Shown here: positions 1-6,859 of the stretch, piece by piece
Layout of the letters: each line of letters opens with the position of its first letter
How positions within the stretch are numbered: position 1 is the stretch's first letter
Translations under genes and position numbers: made by a program
The notes under the pieces: model-generated
The model's database searches: none
What the model saw: only the letters and a program-made list of their open reading frames with translations
Told to the model about the DNA's origin: nothing
Assembly (NCBI GenBank): GCA_947068385.1
Contig: CAMTBF010000197.1
Location: 1-6,907 of the forward strand
Length of the DNA stretch: 6,907 nucleotides
Source of the DNA: an uncultured Lachnospiraceae bacterium
Lineage (GTDB): Bacteria; Bacillota; Clostridia; Lachnospirales; Lachnospiraceae
Direction of reading: 5' to 3'

Positions 1-504
1 GCAGGGGCGCTCCGCGCCTATGTCCCTGGGGAGGCTGCGGCTGCAGGTGCGGAGCTGGTAGAGCTTGTTCAGCAGCTCGATGGTGTCCTTCACCGCGGCG
101 GCGCTGGTGTAGGGGCCGAAGTATTTGGATCTGTCCTTTTTCATGAGGCGGGAGAACTGGACGCGGGGGTAGTCCTCCCCCAGGGTCACCTTGATGTAGG
201 GGTAGGTTTTGTCGTCCTTCAGCAGGGTGTTGTACTTGGGGGAGTTCTCCTTGATCAGGTTGTTCTCCAGCACCAGGGCCTCCAGCTCGGAGTCCGTGAC
301 GATGTACTCGAACCGGGCGATCAGGGACACCATCTTGTCGATGGCGGGGCCCCTGCCGATGTTCTCCCGGAAATAGGAGCGGACGCGGTTGTGGAGGTTC
401 ACGGCCTTGCCCACGTACAGGATGACATCCTTGTCGTCGCGCATGATGTAGACGCCGGGCTCCTTGGGCAGTTTCTTCAATTCTTCTTCGATGTTGAACA
501 ACAT
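1..504 (-). CDS. uvrC: UvrC excinuclease subunit, N-terminal part (3' end outside window)
   Basis: UvrC makes the two incisions flanking DNA damage in UvrABC nucleotide excision repair, in the cytoplasm; the N-terminal GIY-YIG domain makes the 3' cut. The 168 visible residues begin [20 protein letters not shown], the typical UvrC opening. The GIY-YIG core is visible as GVY (17-19) and YVG (30-32), followed by a conserved Arg in NRVRSYF (around 40) and a conserved Glu in LVLENNLIK (around 80). The stretch [18 protein letters not shown] (90-107) is also characteristic. UvrC is usually about 600 residues, so roughly a quarter is here; the UvrB-binding region, the 5' nuclease and the HhH domains lie beyond base 1. 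The start at 504 is supported by AGAAGGAG at 510-517 with a 5-base spacer. The gene follows ftsH on the same strand behind a terminator, and no clear promoter of its own is visible. Confidence 0.95.
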   Translation of the reverse strand, partial: MLFNIEEELKKLPKEPGVYIMRDDKDVILYVGKAVNLHNRVRSYFRENIGRGPAIDKMVSLIARFEYIVTDSELEALVLENNLIKENSPKYNTLLKDDKTYPYIKVTLGEDYPRVQFSRLMKKDRSKYFGPYTSAAAVKDTIELLNKLYQLRTCSRSLPRDIGAERPC

Positions 505-559
505 AGAGGCTCCTTCTACGATTGGGCAGGGGAATGCTTTCCTCCACTGTCCGTACATG

Positions 560-596
560 AAAAACCAAGCCTCTCCCAATGCATGGGAAAGGCTTG
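560..596 (-). terminator. Intrinsic terminator of ftsH
   Basis: Read on the minus strand, a 13-bp stem (arms 584-596 and 566-578) closes a 5-base loop and is followed, after one G, by five Ts (560-564). The stem has one G-U wobble in minus-strand RNA, which becomes a C-A mismatch in plus-strand RNA. With the T tract this shows it works in the ftsH direction. It begins ten bases after the ftsH stop codon. It separates ftsH from uvrC, although read-through remains possible. Confidence 0.88.
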
Positions 597-606
597 TCTG
601 ATTTCC

Positions 607-2979
607 CTACTCTATCCTGCCGTTGGAGAACCTGCCTACGGGGCGGGCGTCAGATTCCTGAGCCTCGGATGCCTCCGGCCGGGAAGGCTGCTCCGGCTGG
701 GGGGCTTCCTCCCGGGGCTGCGGGATATCCCCGGCGTTCTCCTGCACCGGCGCATCCTGCGGCTCTCCCTCCGGGGCCTCTGCCGGGGCTGCGGGCTCCG
801 GCCGGCGGGCTTCCTCATCGCCTTGCGCGGATCCTGACAGCTCGGGATTCCGGCTCTCTTCCGCTTTCTCCGAGGCCGTCTCCGCTTCTGGGGCAGGCTC
901 CGCTCCAGGCACAGCCGTCTCTGTGGCCTTCTCCCCGGCCTTTTCCCGAGCGGGAGCCGCAGCGGCTTCTTTCCCTTCTTTTCCGGCCTCTTCGGTCTCC
1001 TCCGGCTCCGGCAGCCCTTTCTCCCTGCGGAAGATCTGCATGAACTCCTTGCCGGTGATGGTCTCCTTCTCAATCAGGAACTCCGCCAGCTTATCCATGA
1101 CCCCTCTGTTCTCCCGAATCAGCTCCAGGGCCTTGTCATAGCTTTCCTTTAATATCTCCACCACTTCCGCGTCGATCTCGGCCGCAGTGGCGTCGCTGCA
1201 GTTCAGGGCCGTCCTGCCCTCCAGGTATTGGCTCTCCACCGTGGCCAGCCCCATCAGGCCGAACTTCTTGCTCATGCCGTAGCGCGTGATCATGTTCCGC
1301 GCGATGTCGGTGGCCTTCTCGATGTCATTGGCAGCGCCGGTGGTGACGGTGTCGAAGACCACCTCCTCCGCGGCCCTGCCGCCCACCAGGCTCACCAGCA
1401 TGTCGCGCAGCTCCGCCTCGGTGTTCAGGTACTTCTCCTCCTCGGGCACATGCATTACGTATCCCAATGCCCCCATGGTGCGGGGCACGATGGTAATCTT
1501 CTGCACGGGCTCGGAATTCTTCTGCAGGGCGCTGATCAGGGCGTGGCCCACCTCGTGGTAGGACACGATCTTGCGCTCCTCCTTGCTCATGATGCGGTCC
1601 TTCTTCTCCTTGCCCACCAGGACTACCTCCACCGCGTCGAAGAGATCCTTCTGGCATACGTAGTCCCTGCGCTCCTTCACGGCATTGATGGCCGCCTCGT
1701 TGATCATGTTGGCCAGGTCGGAGCCCACGGCGCCGCTGGTGGCCAAAGCGATGGCGTCCAGATCCACGGTCTCGTCCATCTTCACGTCCTTGGCGTGGAC
1801 CTTCAGAATCTCCACGCGGCCCTTCAAATCAGGCTTATCCACGATGATGCGCCTGTCGAAGCGGCCGGGCCGCAGAAGGGCCTTGTCCAGGATCTCCGGG
1901 CGGTTAGTCGCGCCTAATATCAAAATGCCCTTGGAGCTGTCGAAGCCGTCCATCTCGGACAGCAGCTGGTTCAGGGTCTGCTCCCGCTCCTCGTTCCCGC
2001 CGCCGTACTTGGAGTCGCGGCTGCGGCCGATGGCATCGATCTCGTCTATAAATATGATGCAGGGGGCGTTCTTGGTGGCTTCCTTGAACAGGTCGCGCAC
2101 ACGGCTGGCGCCCACGCCCACGTACAGCTCGATGAAATCAGAGCCGGTCAGGGAGAAGAATGGCACATGGGCCTCTCCGGCCACAGCCTTGGCCAGCAGG
2201 GTCTTGCCCGTTCCGGGAGGGCCTACCAGCAGCGCGCCCTTGGGGAGCCTGGCGCCGATTTTCGAATATTTCCCGGGATTGTGGAGGAAGTCCACCACCT
2301 CCACCAGGGACTCCTTGGCCTCGTCCTCACCGGCCACGTCCTTGAAGGTGACCCCCGTCTCCTTCTGGACATAGACCTTGGCGTTGCTCTTGCCCACGCC
2401 CATGGGGCCGCCTGCGCCGCCCATCTTCTTGAACACCACGCCCAGCAGGATCCACATCAGCACCACCGGCAGCACCACGTACAGCAATATGTCCAGGATG
2501 CGTCCGGAATTGTCGCTGAGTATCCTGGTGCCGTCCACGCCGTGGGCCTCCAACCGGGAGGTGAGGGTGTCCAGGTCCTCCATGATGACGGTGGAGTAGG
2601 TGGTCTGCACATTGCCGTAGAAGGGATATCCCGGCACCGCCGGGGCCGCCTCCACGGGAGCCTTGACCCCCTCTTTCAGGGTGAACAGCACCTGCCCTGT
2701 GCTCTGCACCTCCACGGCCTCCACCTGATCCGCGTTGATGTATTCCAGGAACTTGGTATAGCTGATCTCCTGGGAGCTGCCGCTGGAGCCGAACATCAGG
2801 TTCCAGAGCATGAAGACCAGCAGGACCGTGCTCAGTCCTGCCAGCAGTATCATCATGATGTTCGGCCGCCTGGGGGGCTGGTTGCCGTTCCCGTTGCCGC
2901 CGTTCCCGCCGGGCATGTTGCCCCGCCCGCCGTTGTTGTATCCTCCGCCATTGTCATATTGGTTCATTTGATTGTCCAT
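607..2979 (-). CDS. ftsH: ATP-dependent zinc metalloprotease FtsH
   Basis: FtsH is a hexameric, membrane-anchored AAA+ protease that pulls out and degrades misfolded membrane proteins and short-lived regulators. Domains of the 790-residue product, in order: a Gly/Asn-rich cytoplasmic head (1-39); TM1 (about 41-63); an extracytoplasmic FtsH_ext-type loop (about 65-158); TM2 (about 161-183); the AAA+ module with Walker A GPPGTGKT (253-260), pore motif YVG (286-288), Walker B IIFIDEID (308-315) and second region of homology with arginine fingers R370 and R373; and the M41 protease with HEVGH (475-479) and third zinc ligand D552. Residues 657-790 form a disordered, acidic Glu/Ala/Pro tail, so the protein is about 150 residues longer than typical FtsH. 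The pore aromatic is Tyr where most homologs have Phe. The start at 2979 has GGAG at 2985-2988 with a 5-base spacer; Met5 lacks such a site. It has its own promoter and terminator and appears monocistronic. Confidence 0.97.
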   Translation of the reverse strand: MDNQMNQYDNGGGYNNGGRGNMPGGNGGNGNGNQPPRRPNIMMILLAGLSTVLLVFMLWNLMFGSSGSSQEISYTKFLEYINADQVEAVEVQSTGQVLFTLKEGVKAPVEAAPAVPGYPFYGNVQTTYSTVIMEDLDTLTSRLEAHGVDGTRILSDNSGRILDILLYVVLPVVLMWILLGVVFKKMGGAGGPMGVGKSNAKVYVQKETGVTFKDVAGEDEAKESLVEVVDFLHNPGKYSKIGARLPKGALLVGPPGTGKTLLAKAVAGEAHVPFFSLTGSDFIELYVGVGASRVRDLFKEATKNAPCIIFIDEIDAIGRSRDSKYGGGNEEREQTLNQLLSEMDGFDSSKGILILGATNRPEILDKALLRPGRFDRRIIVDKPDLKGRVEILKVHAKDVKMDETVDLDAIALATSGAVGSDLANMINEAAINAVKERRDYVCQKDLFDAVEVVLVGKEKKDRIMSKEERKIVSYHEVGHALISALQKNSEPVQKITIVPRTMGALGYVMHVPEEEKYLNTEAELRDMLVSLVGGRAAEEVVFDTVTTGAANDIEKATDIARNMITRYGMSKKFGLMGLATVESQYLEGRTALNCSDATAAEIDAEVVEILKESYDKALELIRENRGVMDKLAEFLIEKETITGKEFMQIFRREKGLPEPEETEEAGKEGKEAAAAPAREKAGEKATETAVPGAEPAPEAETASEKAEESRNPELSGSAQGDEEARRPEPAAPAEAPEGEPQDAPVQENAGDIPQPREEAPQPEQPSRPEASEAQESDARPVGRFSNGRIE

Positions 2980-3026
2980 AACAGCTCCGTTTCGTCGCGT
3001 CTCTTATTTTGCCTCTTCGCCTCAGG

Positions 3027-3061
3027 CCCATGGCCGCCGGATGCAGTCCCGGCGCAATGGG
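3027..3061 (-). promoter_or_regulatory. Stem-loop in the ftsH 5' untranslated region
   Basis: On the minus strand, an outer 5-bp stem CCCAT/ATGGG (3057-3061 with 3027-3031) encloses a small internal loop and an inner 6-bp stem CGCCGG/CCGGCG (3049-3054 with 3035-3040) with an 8-base loop. No T tract follows, so it is not a terminator. The predicted transcription start is near 3063, so the hairpin would sit at the very 5' end of an approximately 84-base leader, well clear of the ribosome binding site. A role in mRNA stability is an inference; no known riboswitch class is recognised. Confidence 0.5.
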
Positions 3062-3069
3062 TCTAATTC

Positions 3070-3098
3070 ATTATAAGTACAACCAATTGATAAATCAA
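3070..3098 (-). promoter_or_regulatory. Sigma-A promoter of ftsH
   Basis: On the minus strand, -35 TTGATT (3093-3098) and -10 TATAAT (3070-3075) are separated by exactly 17 bases. The -10 is a perfect consensus match and the -35 matches four of six positions. The element lies in a distinctly AT-rich island within GC-rich surroundings, about 90 bases upstream of the ftsH start. Transcription should begin near 3061-3064. No CIRCE (HrcA) element or CtsR heptad repeat is visible, so heat-shock control by those repressors is not supported. Confidence 0.85.
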
Positions 3099-3099
3099 T
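3086..3099. repeat. Inverted repeat overlapping the ftsH -35 box
   Basis: ATTGAT (3086-3091) and ATCAAT (3094-3099) are perfect 6-base inverted arms around a 2-base centre. The element covers the whole -35 hexamer and part of the spacer of the ftsH promoter, a place where a bound repressor would block RNA polymerase. AT-rich DNA makes short palindromes common, so operator function is only a possibility. It matches no operator I recognise. Confidence 0.35.
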
Positions 3100-3111
3100 A
3101 GCAGAAATGTG

Positions 3112-3139
3112 AAAAAAATCCCCCAACTCTTAAAGATTT
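3112..3139 (-). terminator. Weak terminator-like element after the ABC exporter operon
   Basis: On the minus strand, an 8-bp stem (arms 3132-3139 and 3116-3123, three of the pairs G-U) with an 8-base loop runs into a seven-T run (3112-3118), beginning 14 bases after the exporter stop codon. Position and T run fit an intrinsic terminator, but the stem is weak and AT/GU-rich. Some exporter transcripts may read through into ftsH. Confidence 0.35.
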
Positions 3140-3152
3140 CTAAACTTTTCCC

Positions 3153-5111
3153 TTATAGAGCGCCGCAGATATCCGGCAGTCCCGCCCCTTCTCCCATGGC
3201 TTCCGGATCCGCGGCCCCATCCCTCCCGGCATGCCCTCCCTCCTGCGAAACATACCAGTGGCTCTGGGCCCGGTACATGGACGCGTACAGGCCCTTCTTC
3301 TCCATGAGGGAGTCGTGGTTCCCTTCCTCGGTGAGCCTTCCGCCCTCCAGCACCAGGATCCGGTCCGTGTACCTGGCCACCGCCAGCCTGTGGGAGATCA
3401 GGATGCAGGCCCGGTCCCGCATCATCTCCGTGAAATTGGCGTAGAGCCGGTTCTCCGCCACGGGATCCAGGGAGGCCGTGGGCTCGTCCAGCAGCAGGAC
3501 GGCGCTGTCCCGGAAGCATGCCCTGGACAGGGCCAGGCGCTGCCACTGCCCGCCGGAGAGCCCTATGCCCTCCGGGGACATATTCCCCAGGGGCTTCCCC
3601 AGCATCCCGGCCAGATCCTCCGCCAGCCCCTGGCGCAGGGCCTCCTGCACATGCCTCTCCCTCTCCCAGTCAGGGGCCCTCATCTTCTCCACGTCCCCCA
3701 GCTCCACATTTTCCCGCAGGGTGAAGCAATACCTTCCATAGTCCTGGAACACTACGCTGAAATACCGCCGCAGCGCATCCGGCGACAGTTCGGCTATGTT
3801 CCGGCCATCTATGAAAATCCGCCCGGAATCCGGCTGGTACAGCCCGCACAGCAGCTTCACCAGCGTGGATTTTCCCGAGCCGTTATGGCCTACCAGGGCC
3901 GTCCGCGTCCCGGGGGGCAGCGCAAAGCTCACGTCCCTAAGGGCCGGTTCCTTCTGGCCCGGGTAGGTGAAGGTCACATGCTCAAAGCGGATGCCCGGCC
4001 CTGCTGCCTCCTGGGTTCCCTTTTTTCCGGCCAGAGCCTCCTTTTCCGTTAAGGCCATTTTCCCTGCCGGGGACTCCTCCTGATCCGTTGAAGCCATTTT
4101 CCCTGCCGGGGGCCCCTCCTGATCCGTTGAAGCCATTTTCCCTGCCGAAGCCTCCTCCAGTTCCATAAAGGCCATATAGTAGCCCACGAAGGCCGCCCGC
4201 CTTTGCAGCTCGGAATACTTCTCCCCCAGGGAGCGGAACGCCCCTGCCATCTGCTGCAGGGAGCCCGCCAGGGCGACGAACAGCCCCAGCGTGGCCTTGC
4301 CCTTCAGCAGGGCATCTGCGGAAAACAGCAGCACGATGGCCATCCACAGCACCGTGGCCATCTCGCCCCAGGAATAGACCAGCTGGGACTGCACCGTGCG
4401 TCTGTAGCGCTCCCTTACGATGCCGTCGGACAGCTCCTTCCTCTTCTTCAGGAAATGGGGGACTGCCCCTGCCACCCTCAGGTCGTAGAGCGTCTTCCTG
4501 GCGGCCAGGGCCTTTTCATAGCTCTCCATCAGGCGCTCGTCCAATGTCTGGCCCTCGTACAGCTCCATCATCAGGCGGATCCGCTTCAGGTCAAAGAACA
4601 GCACGGCTCCAAAGGCGGCCGTCCCCAGAAGCAGGCACCAGACAGAGAGGCTGGCGAAGACAGCTCCGTAGCAGAAGACGCTGACCAACTCCGAGATCGT
4701 CTCCAGAAGGATGGTGAAGAATTCCAGGATATGCTCCTGGGGCGCGTCCCCCGCCCGCTTTATGGCATCCATGGTCTCCGGGGACTCATAGGCCGCGTAG
4801 CTGATTCTGGTGAACTTGTCCAGCAGCTTTTCCGAGAAATGGCCGTAGAGCTTTTTCCGCATCCTCTGTTTGCCGATGCTGTTCCCGTAGGCTGCCAGGA
4901 AGGACAGCAGGGCTACCCCCGCGAAGCACAGCATCTCCCGCAGGAGCTTTCCGTCCCTGGAGACGGCGGCGTCCAGAATCCTGCCGCGGAAGAGGATGGA
5001 CAGGGGGCCTGAGAGCGCAAGGAGCAGCATGGTGAGCAGATACCAGGCCGTGTCTGCCCCGCAGGCATGGAAGACGGATGCGACTATTATTTTTGTTTTG
5101 CTTTTCCTCAT
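3153..5111 (-). CDS. ABC exporter half-subunit (TMD-NBD fusion), second gene of the pair
   Basis: A membrane ABC exporter subunit that uses ATP to move a substrate out of the cell; the substrate is unknown. The 652-residue product has a six-helix transmembrane domain (helices near 22-41, 60-76, 130-152, 154-174, 244-264 and 273-290). Its ATPase domain carries A-loop Y383, Walker A GHNGSGKST (408-416), Q-loop Q456, canonical signature LSGGQ (518-522), Walker B VLLLDE with catalytic E543, and switch H574, so it looks catalytically competent. Residues 322-360 are three 13-residue tandem repeats in the domain linker, and a 30-residue hydrophilic tail follows the usual end. No C39 peptidase domain is present. 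The chosen start at 5111 forms an ATGA overlap with the upstream stop and has GGAGGG six bases upstream. A start at 5132 is possible in frame but lacks a good ribosome site. Co-translation with the upstream subunit implies a heterodimer. Peptide, lipid or drug export are all possible. Confidence 0.93.
   Translation of the reverse strand: MRKSKTKIIVASVFHACGADTAWYLLTMLLLALSGPLSILFRGRILDAAVSRDGKLLREMLCFAGVALLSFLAAYGNSIGKQRMRKKLYGHFSEKLLDKFTRISYAAYESPETMDAIKRAGDAPQEHILEFFTILLETISELVSVFCYGAVFASLSVWCLLLGTAAFGAVLFFDLKRIRLMMELYEGQTLDERLMESYEKALAARKTLYDLRVAGAVPHFLKKRKELSDGIVRERYRRTVQSQLVYSWGEMATVLWMAIVLLFSADALLKGKATLGLFVALAGSLQQMAGAFRSLGEKYSELQRRAAFVGYYMAFMELEEASAGKMASTDQEGPPAGKMASTDQEESPAGKMALTEKEALAGKKGTQEAAGPGIRFEHVTFTYPGQKEPALRDVSFALPPGTRTALVGHNGSGKSTLVKLLCGLYQPDSGRIFIDGRNIAELSPDALRRYFSVVFQDYGRYCFTLRENVELGDVEKMRAPDWERERHVQEALRQGLAEDLAGMLGKPLGNMSPEGIGLSGGQWQRLALSRACFRDSAVLLLDEPTASLDPVAENRLYANFTEMMRDRACILISHRLAVARYTDRILVLEGGRLTEEGNHDSLMEKKGLYASMYRAQSHWYVSQEGGHAGRDGAADPEAMGEGAGLPDICGAL
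4032..4148. repeat. 39-bp tandem repeat (3 copies plus a stub) in the exporter linker
   Basis: Three head-to-tail 39-bp units at 4110-4148, 4071-4109 and 4032-4070 encode the 13-residue pattern xAGKMASTDQExx. The first two units match at 36 of 39 bases by eye; the third matches the second at 30 of 39. A further four-codon stub (AGKK, 4020-4031) looks like the start of a fourth unit. The period is a multiple of three, so gain or loss of a unit keeps the reading frame and only changes the length of the linker between membrane and ATPase domains. Confidence 0.93.
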
Positions 5112-6832
5112 GGCTGTCCCTCCGTGTACCATCTGCTCTGCATGTCATAGAGCTTCCGGTACTCTCCCCCTTTCGCCATCAGCTCCTCGTGGCTGCCGCA
5201 TTCCGCGATGGCCCCGGCCTGCATCACGGCGATTTTGTCCACCTGGCGGCACAGGCCCACCCGATGGGAGATGATGATCGTGGTGCGGCCCTTGGCCAGG
5301 CGCAGGAATTCCTCCAGGATCCGGTTCTCCTGGAGCGGGTCCAAAGCGGAGGTGGGCTCGTCCAGGATGACCAGCTCCCTGTCGGCAAAGAGCACCCTGG
5401 CCAGGGCCAGGCGCTGCTTCTGCCCTTCCGAGAAGGTGGGGCCGCCGAACTCCCGGCCCAGGATTCCGCCGTGTTCCCCGGGAATCCTGCTGTCTTCCCG
5501 GGCCCCCGCTTCGTCAAGAGCTCCCTCCATGTCCACCCGTCTCAGCGCCGCCCTTATGCGCTCTTTGTCTCCCGCCCGGTCTATGTCCGCCAGGGCGATG
5601 TTCTCCTCCAAGGAAAGATTGTACAGGGCGAAGTCCTGGGTCAGGAGCGCCGTGCGGCTGTACAGGGCTTCCTTCCGGATCGTCCGTAAGTTTTTTCCGT
5701 TATAGCGGATCTCTCCCCGCTCCGGCTCATAGACGCCAAGCAACAGCTTCACTAAAGTGGTCTTCCCGCTTCCGTTGACGCCCACCAGGGACACCACCTG
5801 GCCCTGTCGGATCGTCAATGTGGCGGCCTTCACTGCCTCCTTTTCGCTGTGGGGATAGCGGAAGCTTATGTCTTTCAGCTCGATGGACTCGATTGCCCCG
5901 GACAGCTCCTGTGGTGCAGCAGATTCCGCCGATTCCGCTGCTTCCTGCCTTTCCGGGATGCTGCTGTCTATGAATGAGAAATAATCCGCGGCCAGGCCCA
6001 CGAAGCCCGGGATCTTCCCCGCGGAGCCGAAAAAATTCCCCACCACATCCTGGACGCTTGCAAACGCCACCAGGCACGCGCCGAATATGGGGGCGGATAT
6101 GGCACCGTCCCCAAGCAGCCACAGGCAGAGGGCCACGCCAGTGAGGTAGCCGCATGTCTTTACGGCATCGCAGAGCAGGCGGTAGCGGCTCCTTTTCCTG
6201 TCCAGCCTCCACTGGGCCTCATTCACCCTGTCCCGCTCCTCCTTCCATCGGCCTGCCAGATACCCGGCAAACCCCATGACGCGCATCTCCCTGACGTTTC
6301 CCAGATTGGTGAACAGGGACCACAGATAATCCCTCCCTCGCTTTCCCTGGGTGACGGCGGCCTCCAGGGCAAAGCTTTCCCTCTCCAGCAGCCAGTTGGA
6401 CACAAAGAACTGGGCCACGCTGGCCGCGGCGATCGGCGGCAGCAGGGGATGGTAGGCCCACAGGGCGGCCAGCAGGGAGACGATGCCGGCTATGGACGTG
6501 GTCAGGACGATCAGCAGCATGAAGATTCCGGGGATGCGATCGTTCTGCACGCACTCCTCCGCCCTTTTCCTACGGGCCAGCATCTCCTCGTTTTCGAACT
6601 GGATCAGCGGGAGCGCTGCTGTTGCGGCTACGATGTCGTCCTTCAACAGATACATGGCTTTCTCGTAGACTCCGGCGTTGATACATATGCTGGACAGGGA
6701 GCGGATGATATTATATATGGTGAAATATAGAATAATATATATCGCATATACATATAATCGTGTTGTCTGTTCATTCCCTGTCAGGCAACCCTCTGCCGCT
6801 TCGAACAGGGCCGCGGAGAGCATGGTCATCAC
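5108..6832 (-). CDS. ABC exporter half-subunit (TMD-NBD fusion), first gene of the pair, probably 5'-incomplete
   Basis: Partner subunit of the exporter encoded immediately downstream. Counting from the GTG at 6832 (574 residues), transmembrane helices are visible near 28-46, 103-126, 129-148, 221-241 and 245-265. The ATPase domain has A-loop Y326, Walker A GVNGSGKTT (351-359), Q399, Walker B LVILDE with E492, and H523. Its signature motif is FSEGQ (467-471) instead of LSGGQ, so one ATP site of the heterodimer is degenerate. The start is doubtful: GTG 6832, ATG 6829 and ATG 6823 have no ribosome site at a workable distance, and only five of six expected helices are present. The frame continues open upstream to 6895 through residues that look like the missing TM1 (SLAYILENLHPAVMMTMLSA). 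It stops only at a TGA (6896-6898) inside the edge palindrome. The true N-terminus is therefore probably a short way beyond 6895. Substrate unknown; no C39 peptidase domain is visible. Confidence 0.88.
   Translation of the reverse strand: MMTMLSAALFEAAEGCLTGNEQTTRLYVYAIYIILYFTIYNIIRSLSSICINAGVYEKAMYLLKDDIVAATAALPLIQFENEEMLARRKRAEECVQNDRIPGIFMLLIVLTTSIAGIVSLLAALWAYHPLLPPIAAASVAQFFVSNWLLERESFALEAAVTQGKRGRDYLWSLFTNLGNVREMRVMGFAGYLAGRWKEERDRVNEAQWRLDRKRSRYRLLCDAVKTCGYLTGVALCLWLLGDGAISAPIFGACLVAFASVQDVVGNFFGSAGKIPGFVGLAADYFSFIDSSIPERQEAAESAESAAPQELSGAIESIELKDISFRYPHSEKEAVKAATLTIRQGQVVSLVGVNGSGKTTLVKLLLGVYEPERGEIRYNGKNLRTIRKEALYSRTALLTQDFALYNLSLEENIALADIDRAGDKERIRAALRRVDMEGALDEAGAREDSRIPGEHGGILGREFGGPTFSEGQKQRLALARVLFADRELVILDEPTSALDPLQENRILEEFLRLAKGRTTIIISHRVGLCRQVDKIAVMQAGAIAECGSHEELMAKGGEYRKLYDMQSRWYTEGQP
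5118..5123 (-). promoter_or_regulatory. Ribosome binding site that fixes the start of the second exporter gene
   Basis: GGAGGG on the minus strand lies six bases before the ATG at 5111, inside the last codons of the upstream subunit. This strong site, together with the 4-base ATGA overlap, favours 5111 over the longer in-frame start at 5132. Confidence 0.8.
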
Positions 6833-6859
6833 TGCCGGATGCAGGTTCTCCAGAATATA

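Noticed and set aside
579..1043. Long open frames on the plus strand opposite the ftsH tail
   Set aside because: They are antisense to the GC-rich, low-complexity ftsH tail, which leaves other frames open; the products are Pro/Arg/Leu-rich with no recognisable domain and no ribosome site.
2167..3066. 299-codon plus-strand open frame opposite the N-terminal half of ftsH
   Set aside because: The His/Gln/Leu/Val-rich translation is typical of a shadow frame, and ftsH is unmistakable on the other strand.
2980..3152. Riboswitch or T-box upstream of ftsH
   Set aside because: The leader is only about 84 bases, with a single hairpin and no conserved aptamer or T-box sequence that I recognise.
3109..3444. 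Plus-strand frame starting MKKIPQLLKI near the exporter terminus, suggestive of a small secreted peptide precursor
   Set aside because: It overlaps the well-supported exporter C-terminus almost entirely, has no good ribosome site, and the Pro/Ser/Ala stretch mirrors the antisense composition.
3231..4052. 273-codon plus-strand open frame opposite the second exporter gene
   Set aside because: No domain is recognisable, composition is shadow-like, and the opposite strand encodes a complete ATPase domain.
3153..6832. Exporter pair as a bacteriocin or RiPP secretion locus
   Set aside because: No C39 peptidase domain, precursor peptide, modification enzyme or immunity gene is visible; the substrate cannot be assigned.
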